From Phreatobacter sp. (GTDB lineage Bacteria > Pseudomonadota > Alphaproteobacteria > Rhizobiales > Phreatobacteraceae), in the NCBI RefSeq assembly GCF_030691135.1, contig NZ_JAUYFA010000072.1:1-64000 (forward strand): a DNA stretch of 64,000 nt. The letters run 5' to 3'. The notes below the pieces were generated by a model. That model saw only the letters and a program-made list of their open reading frames with translations, was not told where the DNA came from and did no database searches. Numbering within the stretch: the first letter of the stretch is position 1; the number at the start of each line of letters is the position of its first letter. Positions 19,637 through 29,642 of the stretch are shown here, in pieces. The translations under genes and the position numbers were made by a program.

Positions 19637-20146
19637 TTGCCCGTCGACCGCGACCCTACGGCGATCCCGCCGGCCCCGAAGACCCGCGTGCCCCTGAAGC
19701 TCGAGGAAATGCTGATCGCCGCCGCCATGGCGGCGATGGCGCTGATCACCTTCGGCAACGTGGTGGTGCGCTATCTCACCAATGTCTCCTTCGCCTTCAC
19801 CGAGGAATATTCGGTGGTGCTGATGGTGGTGGTGACGATGGTCGGCTCGTCGCTGGCCATCGCCACCGGACGCCATATCCGCATCGGCGTGCTGATCGAC
19901 GGGATGACGCCTGCCCGCTGGCGCTGGTGCGAGATCGCCGCCCTCGCCCTCGTCATCGTCTGTTTCGGCCTTCTTCTCGTCCATGGCGGCCGTCTCGCCT
20001 GGGACGAATACCGCTTCGAGGTCCTCTCGCCGGGCCTCGGCAACCCGCAATGGATCTATTCCGGGATGCTGCCGCTGCTGTCGATCGCCGTGATCGCGCG
20101 GGCCGCCGGCCGGATCATGCGGCTCGCCCGCGGCGAGGACGCATGA
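19637..20146 (+). CDS. TRAP transporter small permease, DctQ family (start approximate)
   Basis: Four-TM protein FGNVVVRYLTNVSFAFTEEYSVVLMVVVTMVGSSLAI; sits between dctP and dctM; TTG start proposed. Confidence 0.85.
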   Translation: MPVDRDPTAIPPAPKTRVPLKLEEMLIAAAMAAMALITFGNVVVRYLTNVSFAFTEEYSVVLMVVVTMVGSSLAIATGRHIRIGVLIDGMTPARWRWCEIAALALVIVCFGLLLVHGGRLAWDEYRFEVLSPGLGNPQWIYSGMLPLLSIAVIARAAGRIMRLARGEDA

Positions 20147-21429
20147 CCGCCACCATCCTTTTCGTCGCCTTCGCGGCGATGCTGCTCGCCGCCGTCCCCG
20201 TCGGCGTCTCCCTCGGGCTCGCCGGTGCGCTGGCGATCTGGCTCGCCGGGCAGAGCATCATGGCCATGCCGACCAACGTCTATGCCGGCATCGCCAAATA
20301 CCCGCTCATCGCCATTCCGATGTTCGTGCTGGTCGGCGCCGTCTTCGACCGGACCGGCGTCGCGCTGCGCCTGGTGCGCTTCGCCACCGCCCTGGTCGGT
20401 GCCGGCCGCGGCGCGCTGGCGACCGTCTCGGTGCTCGTCGCCATGGTCATCGGCGGCATCTCGGGTTCCGGTCCGGCCACCTCCGCTGCGGTCGGCCAGG
20501 TGGTGACGGATTCGATGGTGAAGGATGGCTATCCGCGCGCCTTCATCGCCTCCACCGTCGGCGCCGCCGCCGCCACCGACATTCTCATTCCGCCGTCCAT
20601 CGCCTTCATCATCTATGCGGTGATGGTGCCGGGCGTCTCGGTTCCCGCCATCTTCGCGGCGGGCATGATCCCCGGCATTCTCGCCGGCCTCGCCATCATC
20701 GTGCCGATCCTCGTCATCTCCTGGCTGAAGGATTTCGGCGGCAAGTCGCGCGCCGAAGGCGATGCGCTGACCGTCTGGGGCACGTTCAAGGAGGCGATCT
20801 GGGGACTGATGGCGCCGATCATCATCCTCGGCGGCATGCGCATCGGCGCCTTCACGCCGACGGAAGCGGCCGTCATCGCCGTCGCCTACGGCCTGTTCAT
20901 CGGTTTCTTCATCTACCGGACCCTGACCCTGCGCGACGTCTACGAGATGCTGGTGGAGGCGGGCGAACTCTCCGCCGTGATCCTCATCGTCGTGGCGCTG
21001 GCTTCGGTCTTCGCCTGGTCGATCTCGACGCTCGGCATCGTCCAGCCGATCGCCGACGCCATCGTCGGGCTCGGTCTCGGCGGGGCCGGCACGCTGGCGC
21101 TGCTGGTGGTCCTGCTCATTATCGTCGGCATGTTCCTCGACGGAATATCGATCTACCTGATCCTGCTGCCGATCCTCATCCCCATCGCCAATTCCTTCTC
21201 CTGGGACCTGGTCTGGTTCGGCGTGATCCTCACCATGATGATCGCCATCGGCCAGTTCACGCCGCCCGTGGCGGTCAACCTGATGGTCTCCTGCAAGATC
21301 GCCCGGGTGCCGATGGAGGCGACGATCCCCTGGGTCATCTGGATGGTGCTGGCCATGACCATTGCCATGGCGATGGTAGCGGCGGTGCCGGATCTGGCGC
21401 TCTGGCTGCCGCGGGTGCTGGGGCTCTGA
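20143..21429 (+). CDS. TRAP transporter large permease, DctM family
   Basis: MTATILFVAFAAMLLAAVPVGVSLGLAG; GSGPATSAAVGQVV; IPPSIAFIIYAVM; overlaps dctQ stop. Confidence 0.95.
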   Translation: MTATILFVAFAAMLLAAVPVGVSLGLAGALAIWLAGQSIMAMPTNVYAGIAKYPLIAIPMFVLVGAVFDRTGVALRLVRFATALVGAGRGALATVSVLVAMVIGGISGSGPATSAAVGQVVTDSMVKDGYPRAFIASTVGAAAATDILIPPSIAFIIYAVMVPGVSVPAIFAAGMIPGILAGLAIIVPILVISWLKDFGGKSRAEGDALTVWGTFKEAIWGLMAPIIILGGMRIGAFTPTEAAVIAVAYGLFIGFFIYRTLTLRDVYEMLVEAGELSAVILIVVALASVFAWSISTLGIVQPIADAIVGLGLGGAGTLALLVVLLIIVGMFLDGISIYLILLPILIPIANSFSWDLVWFGVILTMMIAIGQFTPPVAVNLMVSCKIARVPMEATIPWVIWMVLAMTIAMAMVAAVPDLALWLPRVLGL

Positions 21430-21568
21430 GCGCGCCGCGCGGGCGCCCCGGCGTCCGGTTCATCCTTGATGCACCGCGGAAAATCCACCATTGTCCGCCG
21501 GTCGACTGCAACCGGACGGGCGCAGGTTCACCAGAGGCCGTCGAGGCCCGCTGAGAGGCGATTACGCG

Positions 21569-22276
21569 ATGAGTTCAAAGGTCTATTCCTCCGCCAGGGA
21601 GGCCCTTGCGGGCCAGATCAAGGACGGCATGACGATCATGTCGGGCGGGTTCGGTCTCTGCGGCATTCCCGACGTGCTGATCGAGGCGGTGCGCGATTCG
21701 GGCGCCAAGAACCTCACGGTCATCTCGAACAATGCCGGCGTCGACGGGGCCGGCCTCGGCATCCTCCTGGAGACCAAGCAGATCGCCAAGATGATCTCGT
21801 CCTATGTCGGCGAGAACAAGCTCTTCGCCCAGCAGTTCCTCTCCGGCGAGCTGCAGCTCGAGTTCAACCCGCAGGGCACGCTCGCCGAGCGCATCCGGGC
21901 GGGGGGCGCCGGCATCCCGGCCTTCTTCACCAAGACGGGCGTCGGGACGGTGATCGCCGACGGCAAGGAAGTCCGTGACTTCGACGGCGAGACCTTCGTG
22001 ATGGAGCGCGGCCTGTTCGCCGACATCTCCCTTGTCCACGCCTGGAAGGCCGACAAGGAGGGCAACCTTGTCTTCCGCAAGACCGCCCGCAACTTCAACC
22101 CGATGATGGCCACCGCCTCGCGCATGACCATCGTCCAGTGCGAACACCTGGTGGAAGCCGGCGAGATCGACGGCGACGCCATCCATACCGCCGGCATCTA
22201 TGTGAAGCGCATCGTCCACGTGCCGAACGCCGCCAAGCGCATCGAGCAGCGCACCACCCGCCCCAAGGCAGCCTGA
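21569..22276 (+). CDS. 3-oxoacid CoA-transferase subunit A
   Basis: [38 protein letters not shown]. Confidence 0.94.
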   Translation: MSSKVYSSAREALAGQIKDGMTIMSGGFGLCGIPDVLIEAVRDSGAKNLTVISNNAGVDGAGLGILLETKQIAKMISSYVGENKLFAQQFLSGELQLEFNPQGTLAERIRAGGAGIPAFFTKTGVGTVIADGKEVRDFDGETFVMERGLFADISLVHAWKADKEGNLVFRKTARNFNPMMATASRMTIVQCEHLVEAGEIDGDAIHTAGIYVKRIVHVPNAAKRIEQRTTRPKAA

Positions 22277-22290
22277 GAGGAACACTGACC

Positions 22291-22950
22291 ATGGCCTGGA
22301 CCCGTGACCAGATGGCCGCCCGCGCCGCCAAGGAACTGCGCGACGGCTTCTACGTGAATCTCGGCATCGGCATTCCGACGCTCGTCTCCAACCACATCCC
22401 CGCCGGCATGAACGTGCAGCTCCAGTCGGAGAACGGCATGCTCGGCATGGGCCCCTTCCCCTATGAGGGCGAGGAGGATCCCGACCTCATCAATGCCGGC
22501 AAGCAGACCATCACCGAACTGCCGACGACGAGCTATTTCTCCTCCTCGGACTCCTTCGCGATGATCCGCGGCGGCCACATCAACCTGTCGATCCTCGGCG
22601 CCATGCAGGTGGCGGAGAACGGCGATCTCGCCAACTGGATGATCCCGGGCAAGATGGTGAAGGGCATGGGCGGCGCGATGGATCTCGTCGCCGGCGTGCA
22701 GAAGGTCGTCGTCGTCATGGAGCACACGGCCAAGGACGGCCCCAAGCTCCTGAAGCGCTGCAACCTGCCGCTGACGGGCGCCGCGGTCGTCGATCTCGTC
22801 ATCACCGATCTCGGCGTCTTCGCCATCGACAAGAAGGGCGGCACCGGCATGACGCTGATCGAGCTCGCCGAGGGCGTCACCCTCGCCGAGATCGAGGCCA
22901 ACACCGAGGCGAGCTTCACCGTCGCGCCGGGCCTGGCGGCGGCGGCCTGA
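22291..22950 (+). CDS. 3-oxoacid CoA-transferase subunit B
   Basis: [27 protein letters not shown] catalytic Glu motif. Confidence 0.95.
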   Translation: MAWTRDQMAARAAKELRDGFYVNLGIGIPTLVSNHIPAGMNVQLQSENGMLGMGPFPYEGEEDPDLINAGKQTITELPTTSYFSSSDSFAMIRGGHINLSILGAMQVAENGDLANWMIPGKMVKGMGGAMDLVAGVQKVVVVMEHTAKDGPKLLKRCNLPLTGAAVVDLVITDLGVFAIDKKGGTGMTLIELAEGVTLAEIEANTEASFTVAPGLAAAA

Positions 22951-23165
22951 GCCCCGGGCGGGGCCTGCGCCCGGCACCGATCCGAGCCGGGAGGCCGCAT
23001 GGGCCTCCCATTGTCATTGCCGCGCCGCGTCATGCATGATGTCACGTCGGTTTGCGGCCATCGAAATGCCATGTCGCATCTCCATGGTTCCGGCTTCTTC
23101 AGGATTGTGACCTCAACGGTCCGCCCAATCGGGGGCGGCCCGGGCCGGGATCGGGACCGCTGCGC

Positions 23166-25133
23166 TTGAGCCTTGCTTCACCCATCCGCCGCTTGGTCAT
23201 CGTGGTCGGCGCGGTCACTCTGGCGCTGGCCGGCGTGCTGGCGCTGGTGCCGCTGCTGCTGCCCACCGAGACGGTGCGCCGCACGGTGGTGACCGAGCTC
23301 AGCGAGCGCCTGGGCATGCCGGTGTCCATCCGCGGCGACATCGCGGTCTCGGTGCTTCCGCAATTCTCCATCCGTCTCGCCGACGTCCGTTTCGGCGAGG
23401 GGGATGCGGCGACGGGCGAGCCGCCGGCGCGCGCCGATGCGGTGGTCGGCGCCCTGCGGCTGCTTCCGCTGCTGTTCGGCAACGTCGCGGTGTCCGACTA
23501 CACGCTGATCCGGCCGAGCATCTCCGTCCAGGTCGCCGCCGACGGCGCGTCCAACTGGGACAAGTCCTTCGAGCGGCTGCGCGAGAAGACCCGCCTCAGG
23601 CGCGGCGGGCTGACCGATTTCCGCATCGCCGACGGGTCGGCGACGGTAAACGACCTGAAGACCGGCCGGCACTTCGCGGTGACCGGCATCGAATTCGCGG
23701 TGTCCTGGCCGGGAGCCGACCGGCAGGCCAATGTCTCGGGCAAGCTGACCGTCAACGGCGAGCAGCTGGAGGTCAACGCCATCGTCGCGCGGCCGCAGGC
23801 GCTCTTCATCGCCGAGCCGACCGGCCTCAAGATGCGATTCGCCTCGGGGCCGGTGCGTGGTGGCTTCGACGGCTCGCTGACCAACGGCGACACCGTCACC
23901 GCCGTCGGCGCCCTGACGCTGGAAGGCGCTTCGATGCGCAACTTCCTGCGCTGGATCGGGCAGAACCCGGGTATCGGCCCCTCGCTCGGCAGCTTCGCGC
24001 TGAAGGGCCAGGTGGAGGTCCTGCCGAATTCCCTCGCCTTCACGAAGGTCAATGCGGAGCTCGACGGCAATGTCGCCGACGGGGCGCTGATGGTGAGCTT
24101 CGCGGGGGAGCGGCCGCAGATCCGCGGCACGCTGGATGCCGGACGCTTCGTGGCGACGACCTATTTCCGCGACCTCAACCTGACGCCGTACGCCGGACGG
24201 GGCTGGAGCCGGCGACCGATCGACCTCTCGGCCATCTCCAGCATCGACCTCGACCTCAGGGTCTCGGCCCGCGAGCTGATCGTCGGCCGTGCCCAGTTCG
24301 GCCGGTCCGCCGCCGCGCTGAACGCCCGCAACGGTCGTGTGAACGTCACGCTGGGTGAGGCTCTGGCCTATGGCGGCGTCCTCAGCGGGGCCCTGGTGGT
24401 TTCGCCGAGCGGCGAGAGCATGGATGTCAGGGCGTCGATGACCGTGCAGCGCGGGCAACTCGCCCTGGGGCTCGGCGAGTGGTTCGGGTTCCGTCGTCTC
24501 GACGGCACGGCCAATATCCAGCTCGGCCTCGAGGCGCGCGGCGGCAGCATGGCCGAACTCGCCCGCACCACCAGCGGACAGATCACGCTCAACGCCATCG
24601 AGGGTGCCGTCTACGGCTTCAATGCGGAGGCGATCCTGCGGCGCCTCGAGCGGCGGCCACTCTCGGTCGTCGGCGCCGATGCGCGGTCCGGGCGCACGCC
24701 TTACGAGCGGGTCGCCGCCACGGTGCGCATCGTCGGCGGCGTGGCGACCACCACCGACATGCTGCTCGAGGGGCAGATGGTGCGCGTCAGCGTCGAGGGC
24801 TCGGCCCAGCTTCCGACGCGCGAACTCGACATGCGCGGCATCGCCACGCTGAAGCGCACCGCCAGTGCGGCGCCGCGCCCGGGGGAGGGCGATTTCGAGC
24901 TTCCCTTCGTCGTGCAGGGGTCCTGGGACGATCCCTTCATCCTGCCCGATCCCCAGATCCTGATCCGCCGCTCCGGCGCCGCCGCGCCGCTGCGCGACAT
25001 CACCCGCGATCGCGACGCGCTGCGCGCGGTGCTGGACGCCATCAACCGGCAGGCCGGTTTCGACAGCGACCCCGCGCCACTGCCGCCGATTTCGTCCTAC
25101 ACCCCCTATCCGCCGATCCCGCCGCGGAACTGA
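23166..25133 (+). CDS. AsmA family protein (start uncertain)
   Basis: N-terminal TM then TELSERLGMPVSIRGDIAVSVLPQFSIRLADVRFG; C-terminal ...GIATLKR...FELPFVVQGSWDDPFILPDPQILIRRSGAA. Confidence 0.85.
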   Translation: MSLASPIRRLVIVVGAVTLALAGVLALVPLLLPTETVRRTVVTELSERLGMPVSIRGDIAVSVLPQFSIRLADVRFGEGDAATGEPPARADAVVGALRLLPLLFGNVAVSDYTLIRPSISVQVAADGASNWDKSFERLREKTRLRRGGLTDFRIADGSATVNDLKTGRHFAVTGIEFAVSWPGADRQANVSGKLTVNGEQLEVNAIVARPQALFIAEPTGLKMRFASGPVRGGFDGSLTNGDTVTAVGALTLEGASMRNFLRWIGQNPGIGPSLGSFALKGQVEVLPNSLAFTKVNAELDGNVADGALMVSFAGERPQIRGTLDAGRFVATTYFRDLNLTPYAGRGWSRRPIDLSAISSIDLDLRVSARELIVGRAQFGRSAAALNARNGRVNVTLGEALAYGGVLSGALVVSPSGESMDVRASMTVQRGQLALGLGEWFGFRRLDGTANIQLGLEARGGSMAELARTTSGQITLNAIEGAVYGFNAEAILRRLERRPLSVVGADARSGRTPYERVAATVRIVGGVATTTDMLLEGQMVRVSVEGSAQLPTRELDMRGIATLKRTASAAPRPGEGDFELPFVVQGSWDDPFILPDPQILIRRSGAAAPLRDITRDRDALRAVLDAINRQAGFDSDPAPLPPISSYTPYPPIPPRN

Positions 25134-25217
25134 CGCTTCGCCTCTCCTCCACGGGATGGCGGTGTGCGAGGGTTTCGGTATCACGGTGCCCGTCCCGATT
25201 CGCCTGCCAGAGCCGCC

Positions 25218-27791
25218 ATGCCCTTCCAACGAGACCTCTTCCCGCCCCCGTTCCGGGTCACCCGTCCCTGGCCCTCCGCGAGACGCCTCGTCGCCGCCGC
25301 GCTCGTGGCGATGATCGCGACGGCGGTCGCCTTCCCGACCCTCGCCCAGGTGGCCGCGCCGCCGGCCGCGTCGCAGCAGGTTCCGGCACCGACGCCTGCG
25401 ATCGCCGCCGCCCAGTCGGCGCTCGACACGGCGCGCGCGACCCTCGACCAGTCCGAAGCCATGCTGGAGCGCCATCTCTCCGAGGGTGAACTCGCCGGAT
25501 TGCGCAGCCGGCTCGACCCGGTGCGCCAGGCGCTGATCGAGGTGGTCGGCCAGATCGAACCGCGGCTGACCGATGCCCGCGACCGCCTCAACCAGCTCGG
25601 ACCGAAGCCGGCCGAAGATGCGCCGGCCGAATCGGCCGAGGCACGCCAGCAGCGCGACGAGCAGACGCGGGTCGTCGGCGAACTCGATGCCCGGGTGAAA
25701 GCGCTGAAGGTGCAGCAGGTGCGCGTCGACCAGATCGCCGAGCGCATCACCGACCGCCGGCGGCAGCTGTTCACGGCGCAGCTCCTCGAGCGCTCCGTTC
25801 CCATCGTCGATCCACGCTTCTGGCTGCAACTGTCCGAGGCCCTGCCACGGCTCGGAATCTCGGCCCGATTTCTCGCCGAGGACTGGTGGCATCACCTGAC
25901 GCAGGTGGCGGGCGTGAGCCGCATCGCCGCTGCGCTCGGTCTCGGCCTGATCGTGGCGCTGATGCTCTATTCGCTGTACCGCCAGGCCCGTCGCTACGGG
26001 CTCTACGCGAGCCCCGCGGACGTTCCGACCTCCGGCCTGGCGCGCATCAAGGCGGCGATCCGCACCGCCCTCGAACGCTCGCTCGTCCTGCCGATCCTCG
26101 CGGCGAGCCCGCTGCTCATCGTGCAGAACTTCGACCTCGTGCTGCCGCGCGCCCAGCCCATTCCCTGGGCGCTGTTCTTCGCCGTGCTGATCGTTTCCGT
26201 CACGCGCGGCGTGATGCAGGCCGTCATGGCGCCCGGCGCCCCGGCCTACCGGCTGGTGGCTCTGCCGGACGCTTTCGCCGAGGCGGTCTTCGTGTCGGTC
26301 AGGGCGGCCGCCTGGATCCTCGCTGTCGGCATCGTGGCGCTCGCCTTCGCCCGGGTGATGATCGCGCCTGTCGCCGTGACCGTGGTCGTCACCGGGCTGA
26401 CCGCCGCCGGCATCGCGGTGGTGATCTTCCTGTTTCTGCGCGGCACGACCCAGCGCCACTTCGACAGCGAGGACGGCGGTGTTCCAGAATCCGCCCATCA
26501 TGTCATGCCGCCGCCATGGGCATGGACACGCCCGGCGCTCTGGATCGCGCTCGCCCTCATCACGGTCGCCCTCGTCGCCGGCTATACGGCGCTGGCAGCC
26601 TTCATCGCCAGCCGCATCGCCGGCGCCGTCGTCATCGCCGCCATCACTGTGATGGTGCTGGCCTTTCTCCACGCCATCATCGCCGAATGGTTCGGCCCCT
26701 CGACGGTTCGCGGACGCTCGCTCTCCGCCGCCATCGGCATCCGCCCGGACCGGCTCGACCTCATCGGCACGCTGTTCGGCGGCGCCCTTCACGTCATGGT
26801 GCTGCTGGCTTCGGCCATGGCGGTCTTCGGCCCCTGGGGCTTCGGCGGCGCGGCGGCCTCGCTCGACGACGCCTTCTTCGGCATCCGCTTCGCCGAACTC
26901 TATTCCCTCGCCGTCACCCTTCTCGGTGCGGGCGTGATCCTCGCCATCGGCATCCTCGTGGTGCGCGCCGTGATGAGCTGGTTTCGCGACAAGGTCCTGC
27001 CGCGGACGGGCATGGATTCGGGCCTGCAGAACTCCATCGGCACCATCGTCGGCTATGCCGCCTTCGCGCTGGTGGGGAGCCTGGTGCTGCGCCAGATGGG
27101 TCTCGACCTGTCGAACATCACCATCATCGCCGGTGCCCTTTCAGTCGGCATCGGCTTCGGCCTGCAGTCCATCGTGCAGAACTTCGTCTCGGGCCTGATC
27201 CTGCTCGCCGAGCGGCCGATCCGGGTGGGCGATTCCATCGTCGTGAAGGGCGAGGAAGGCCATGTCCGCAAGATTTCCGTGCGCTCGACCGAGATCGAGA
27301 CCTTCGACCGCGCCACCGTCATCCTGCCGAACGCCGAACTCATCAGCGGCGTCGTCAAGAACTGGACGCTGTCGAACACGCTGAGCCGCATCACCATTCC
27401 GGTGCGCGTCGCCTATGATTCCGACCCCGACCTCGTCCGCGACCAGATGGTCGCCGCGGCCTGCGACAACCGCTTCATCGTGCAGGACCCGCCGCCACGG
27501 GTGCTGCTGATGAGGTTCGGCGATACGGGGCTCGAATTCGAGCTGCGCGGCGTCGTGACCAATGTCGAATATGCGCTGACGACGCGTTCGGACCTGCAAC
27601 TGGCGATCCTCAGCCGCTTCCGCCGCTACGGCATCATCATCGCGCCGCCAGTGCAGAATGTTCAGACGACGGCCGATCCGGCGCTGGAGGCGGCCGAGAC
27701 CGCAGTCGCGGAGGCCCCCGCCGAGACGCCCGCGAAGCCCAAGGCGGCTTCCCCGACGCCGGGCAAGCCCGGGCCGAAGCCCTCGCACTGA
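25218..27791 (+). CDS. DUF3772 domain-containing mechanosensitive ion channel protein (MscS superfamily)
   Basis: SVGIGFGLQSIVQNFVSGLILLAERPIRVGDSIVV MscS core; long periplasmic coiled-coil N-terminus. Confidence 0.92.
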   Translation: MPFQRDLFPPPFRVTRPWPSARRLVAAALVAMIATAVAFPTLAQVAAPPAASQQVPAPTPAIAAAQSALDTARATLDQSEAMLERHLSEGELAGLRSRLDPVRQALIEVVGQIEPRLTDARDRLNQLGPKPAEDAPAESAEARQQRDEQTRVVGELDARVKALKVQQVRVDQIAERITDRRRQLFTAQLLERSVPIVDPRFWLQLSEALPRLGISARFLAEDWWHHLTQVAGVSRIAAALGLGLIVALMLYSLYRQARRYGLYASPADVPTSGLARIKAAIRTALERSLVLPILAASPLLIVQNFDLVLPRAQPIPWALFFAVLIVSVTRGVMQAVMAPGAPAYRLVALPDAFAEAVFVSVRAAAWILAVGIVALAFARVMIAPVAVTVVVTGLTAAGIAVVIFLFLRGTTQRHFDSEDGGVPESAHHVMPPPWAWTRPALWIALALITVALVAGYTALAAFIASRIAGAVVIAAITVMVLAFLHAIIAEWFGPSTVRGRSLSAAIGIRPDRLDLIGTLFGGALHVMVLLASAMAVFGPWGFGGAAASLDDAFFGIRFAELYSLAVTLLGAGVILAIGILVVRAVMSWFRDKVLPRTGMDSGLQNSIGTIVGYAAFALVGSLVLRQMGLDLSNITIIAGALSVGIGFGLQSIVQNFVSGLILLAERPIRVGDSIVVKGEEGHVRKISVRSTEIETFDRATVILPNAELISGVVKNWTLSNTLSRITIPVRVAYDSDPDLVRDQMVAAACDNRFIVQDPPPRVLLMRFGDTGLEFELRGVVTNVEYALTTRSDLQLAILSRFRRYGIIIAPPVQNVQTTADPALEAAETAVAEAPAETPAKPKAASPTPGKPGPKPSH

Positions 27792-27834
27792 GGCGGATTC
27801 CGGCGGGGTCGTCCCCGATCCCGCTGGTGAATGT

Positions 27835-28557
27835 TCAGCCCCCGGCCCGGCCGATGGTCTCCGACAGCGGCGTCACCGCATCGCCGACCCAGGCGCGCAG
27901 GGCCATCAGCCCCGGCGGTGTCACGGTCAGGGCGCGGCCTTCGGTGGACGGGCGGACCCAGCGGCGTGCCACGGCGTGGTCGAGAATGGCGCGGCCGAGC
28001 GTGCCGCCGAGATGTGGCCGCCTTTCGCTCCAGTCGAGACAGGCGCGGCAGAGCGGCCGGCGGCCGGCCTCGAGGGCGGAGAGGTCGACGCCCTCGGCGC
28101 GGAAGAAGCTGCGGCCGGCTTCTGTCAGGCTGACCTGACCCTCCGCCGCGGTGAGGCGCCCGTCGGCGAGGAGGCCCTCGTAGAGGCGCACGGCCCATTC
28201 ACCGGCCATGTGGTCATAGCAGGTGCGGGCCTGGCGCAGGGCCGGGTCGCGCGGGCCGGGCCGCGTGCGCAGACGCCCGGTGCGGGCGGCGAGCCCCATC
28301 AGGCCCTCCAGCACATGGGCGACGTCGGGCCCGGAGAGACGGAAATAGCGGTGGCGGCCCTGCGCCTCGACGAGCACGAGGCCGGCCTCGCTGAGCCGCG
28401 CCAGATGGCCGCTCGCCGTGGGGGCCCTGACGCCGGCCTCGCGCGCGAGCTCGCCGGCGGTCAGCGCCCGGCCGGCCATCAGCGCGCCGAGCATGTTGGC
28501 GCGGGCGGGATCGCCGATCAGGGCGGCGATGGTGGCGATGGACGGACCTTCCTTCAT
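27835..28557 (-). CDS. ArsR family transcriptional regulator
   Basis: GDPARANMLGALMAGRALTAGELAREAGVRAPTASGHLARLSEAGLV wHTH; RRPLCRACLDWSERRPHLGG. Confidence 0.92.
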   Translation of the reverse strand: MKEGPSIATIAALIGDPARANMLGALMAGRALTAGELAREAGVRAPTASGHLARLSEAGLVLVEAQGRHRYFRLSGPDVAHVLEGLMGLAARTGRLRTRPGPRDPALRQARTCYDHMAGEWAVRLYEGLLADGRLTAAEGQVSLTEAGRSFFRAEGVDLSALEAGRRPLCRACLDWSERRPHLGGTLGRAILDHAVARRWVRPSTEGRALTVTPPGLMALRAWVGDAVTPLSETIGRAGG

Positions 28558-28702
28558 GTGACGCCTCCCCGGACGACGGGATGTCCCGCAACCTCGGACA
28601 GGCTACACCGGGCGGGGCACGATTGCTTCGTCCTCCGCCGAAACGTCGGGCCCCCGAACCGGTGGATTGTGCGGCTCTCGCCTTCGCAGTCAGGATCCCG
28701 CC

Positions 28703-29437
28703 ATGGCCATGCTCGCCCTCGCCGCCGCCGTCTTCGTCCTCGCCGGCCTCGTCAAGGGCGTTATCGGGCTCGGCCTGCCGACGATCGCGGTCGGCCTCCT
28801 CAGCCTGTTCATGGCGCCGGCCCAGGCGGCATCGTGGATGCTGGTGCCCTCGCTGCTGACCAATGTCTGGCAGGTGGCGGCGGGGCCGAATCTCTGGCCG
28901 CTGACCCGGCGGCTCGCCACCCTGCTCATAGGGCTCGTGGCGGGCACCTGGCTCGGCAGCGGCATCATCACCGGGGCCTCCGCCGGTCACGCCTCGGTGG
29001 CACTCGGGGTGGTGCTGATGGTCTATGCCGGGCTCGGCCTGTCGCCGCTACGGCCGCGCGTGCCGGCCCGCGCCGAGCCTTTCCTCTCGCCGCTGGTGGG
29101 GCTTATGACGGGGGTGGTCTCGGCGGGGACGGGCATCTTCGTCATGCCGTCGGTTCCCTATCTGCAGGCGCTGGGGCTCGAGAAGGACGACCTCGTCCAG
29201 GCCCTCGGCATCACCTTCCTCGTGGCGACCGTGGCGCTCGGGGTGGGCCTGTTCAGCGAGGGCGTGCTGGCGGGCGGCACCGCCCTCATATCGCTGTGGA
29301 TGCTGGCGCCCGCGCTGCTCGGCATGGCGCTGGGACAGGCGATCCGCGCCCGCATCAGCCCCGCCGCGTTCCGGACATGGTTCATGATCGGGCTGATGCT
29401 GCTCGGCGCGCATCTGGCGGTGAAGCCGCTGCTGTGA
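28703..29437 (+). CDS. Sulfite exporter TauE/SafE family protein
   Basis: LAGLVKGVIGLGLPTIAVGLLSL; GLMTGVVSAGTGIFVMPSVPYLQALG. Confidence 0.92.
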   Translation: MAMLALAAAVFVLAGLVKGVIGLGLPTIAVGLLSLFMAPAQAASWMLVPSLLTNVWQVAAGPNLWPLTRRLATLLIGLVAGTWLGSGIITGASAGHASVALGVVLMVYAGLGLSPLRPRVPARAEPFLSPLVGLMTGVVSAGTGIFVMPSVPYLQALGLEKDDLVQALGITFLVATVALGVGLFSEGVLAGGTALISLWMLAPALLGMALGQAIRARISPAAFRTWFMIGLMLLGAHLAVKPLL

Positions 29438-29456
29438 GGTGGATGCGAGAAGGATG

Positions 29457-29616
29457 ACCCACCCGCACCCTCCCCGCGCTGCGCGCAGGGAGGGGGACTT
29501 TGACGTCCCGCCTCTCCGTCGACGGCTGGGCCTGGCGCAGCCGATGCTAAGGGTTCGAGACGTCGTAGTCCCCCTCCCCTTGGAGCGGAGCGCAAAGGGG
29601 AGGGTGAGGGTGGGGC
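29457..29616. repeat. Dispersed inverted-repeat element, copy C
   Basis: cccacccgcaccctccccgcgctgcgcgcagggagggggactt...cgtcgtagtccccctccccttggagcggagcgcaaaggggagggtgagggtggggc. Confidence 0.8.
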
Positions 29617-29642
29617 ATTCGGCAGCGAGCGCGCCCCCCGCC

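Noticed and set aside
22989-23009. gggaggccgcatgggcctccc hairpin after the CoA-transferase genes as a terminator
   Set aside because: Good stem but only a weak T-tract (attgtcatt); not confident enough to list.
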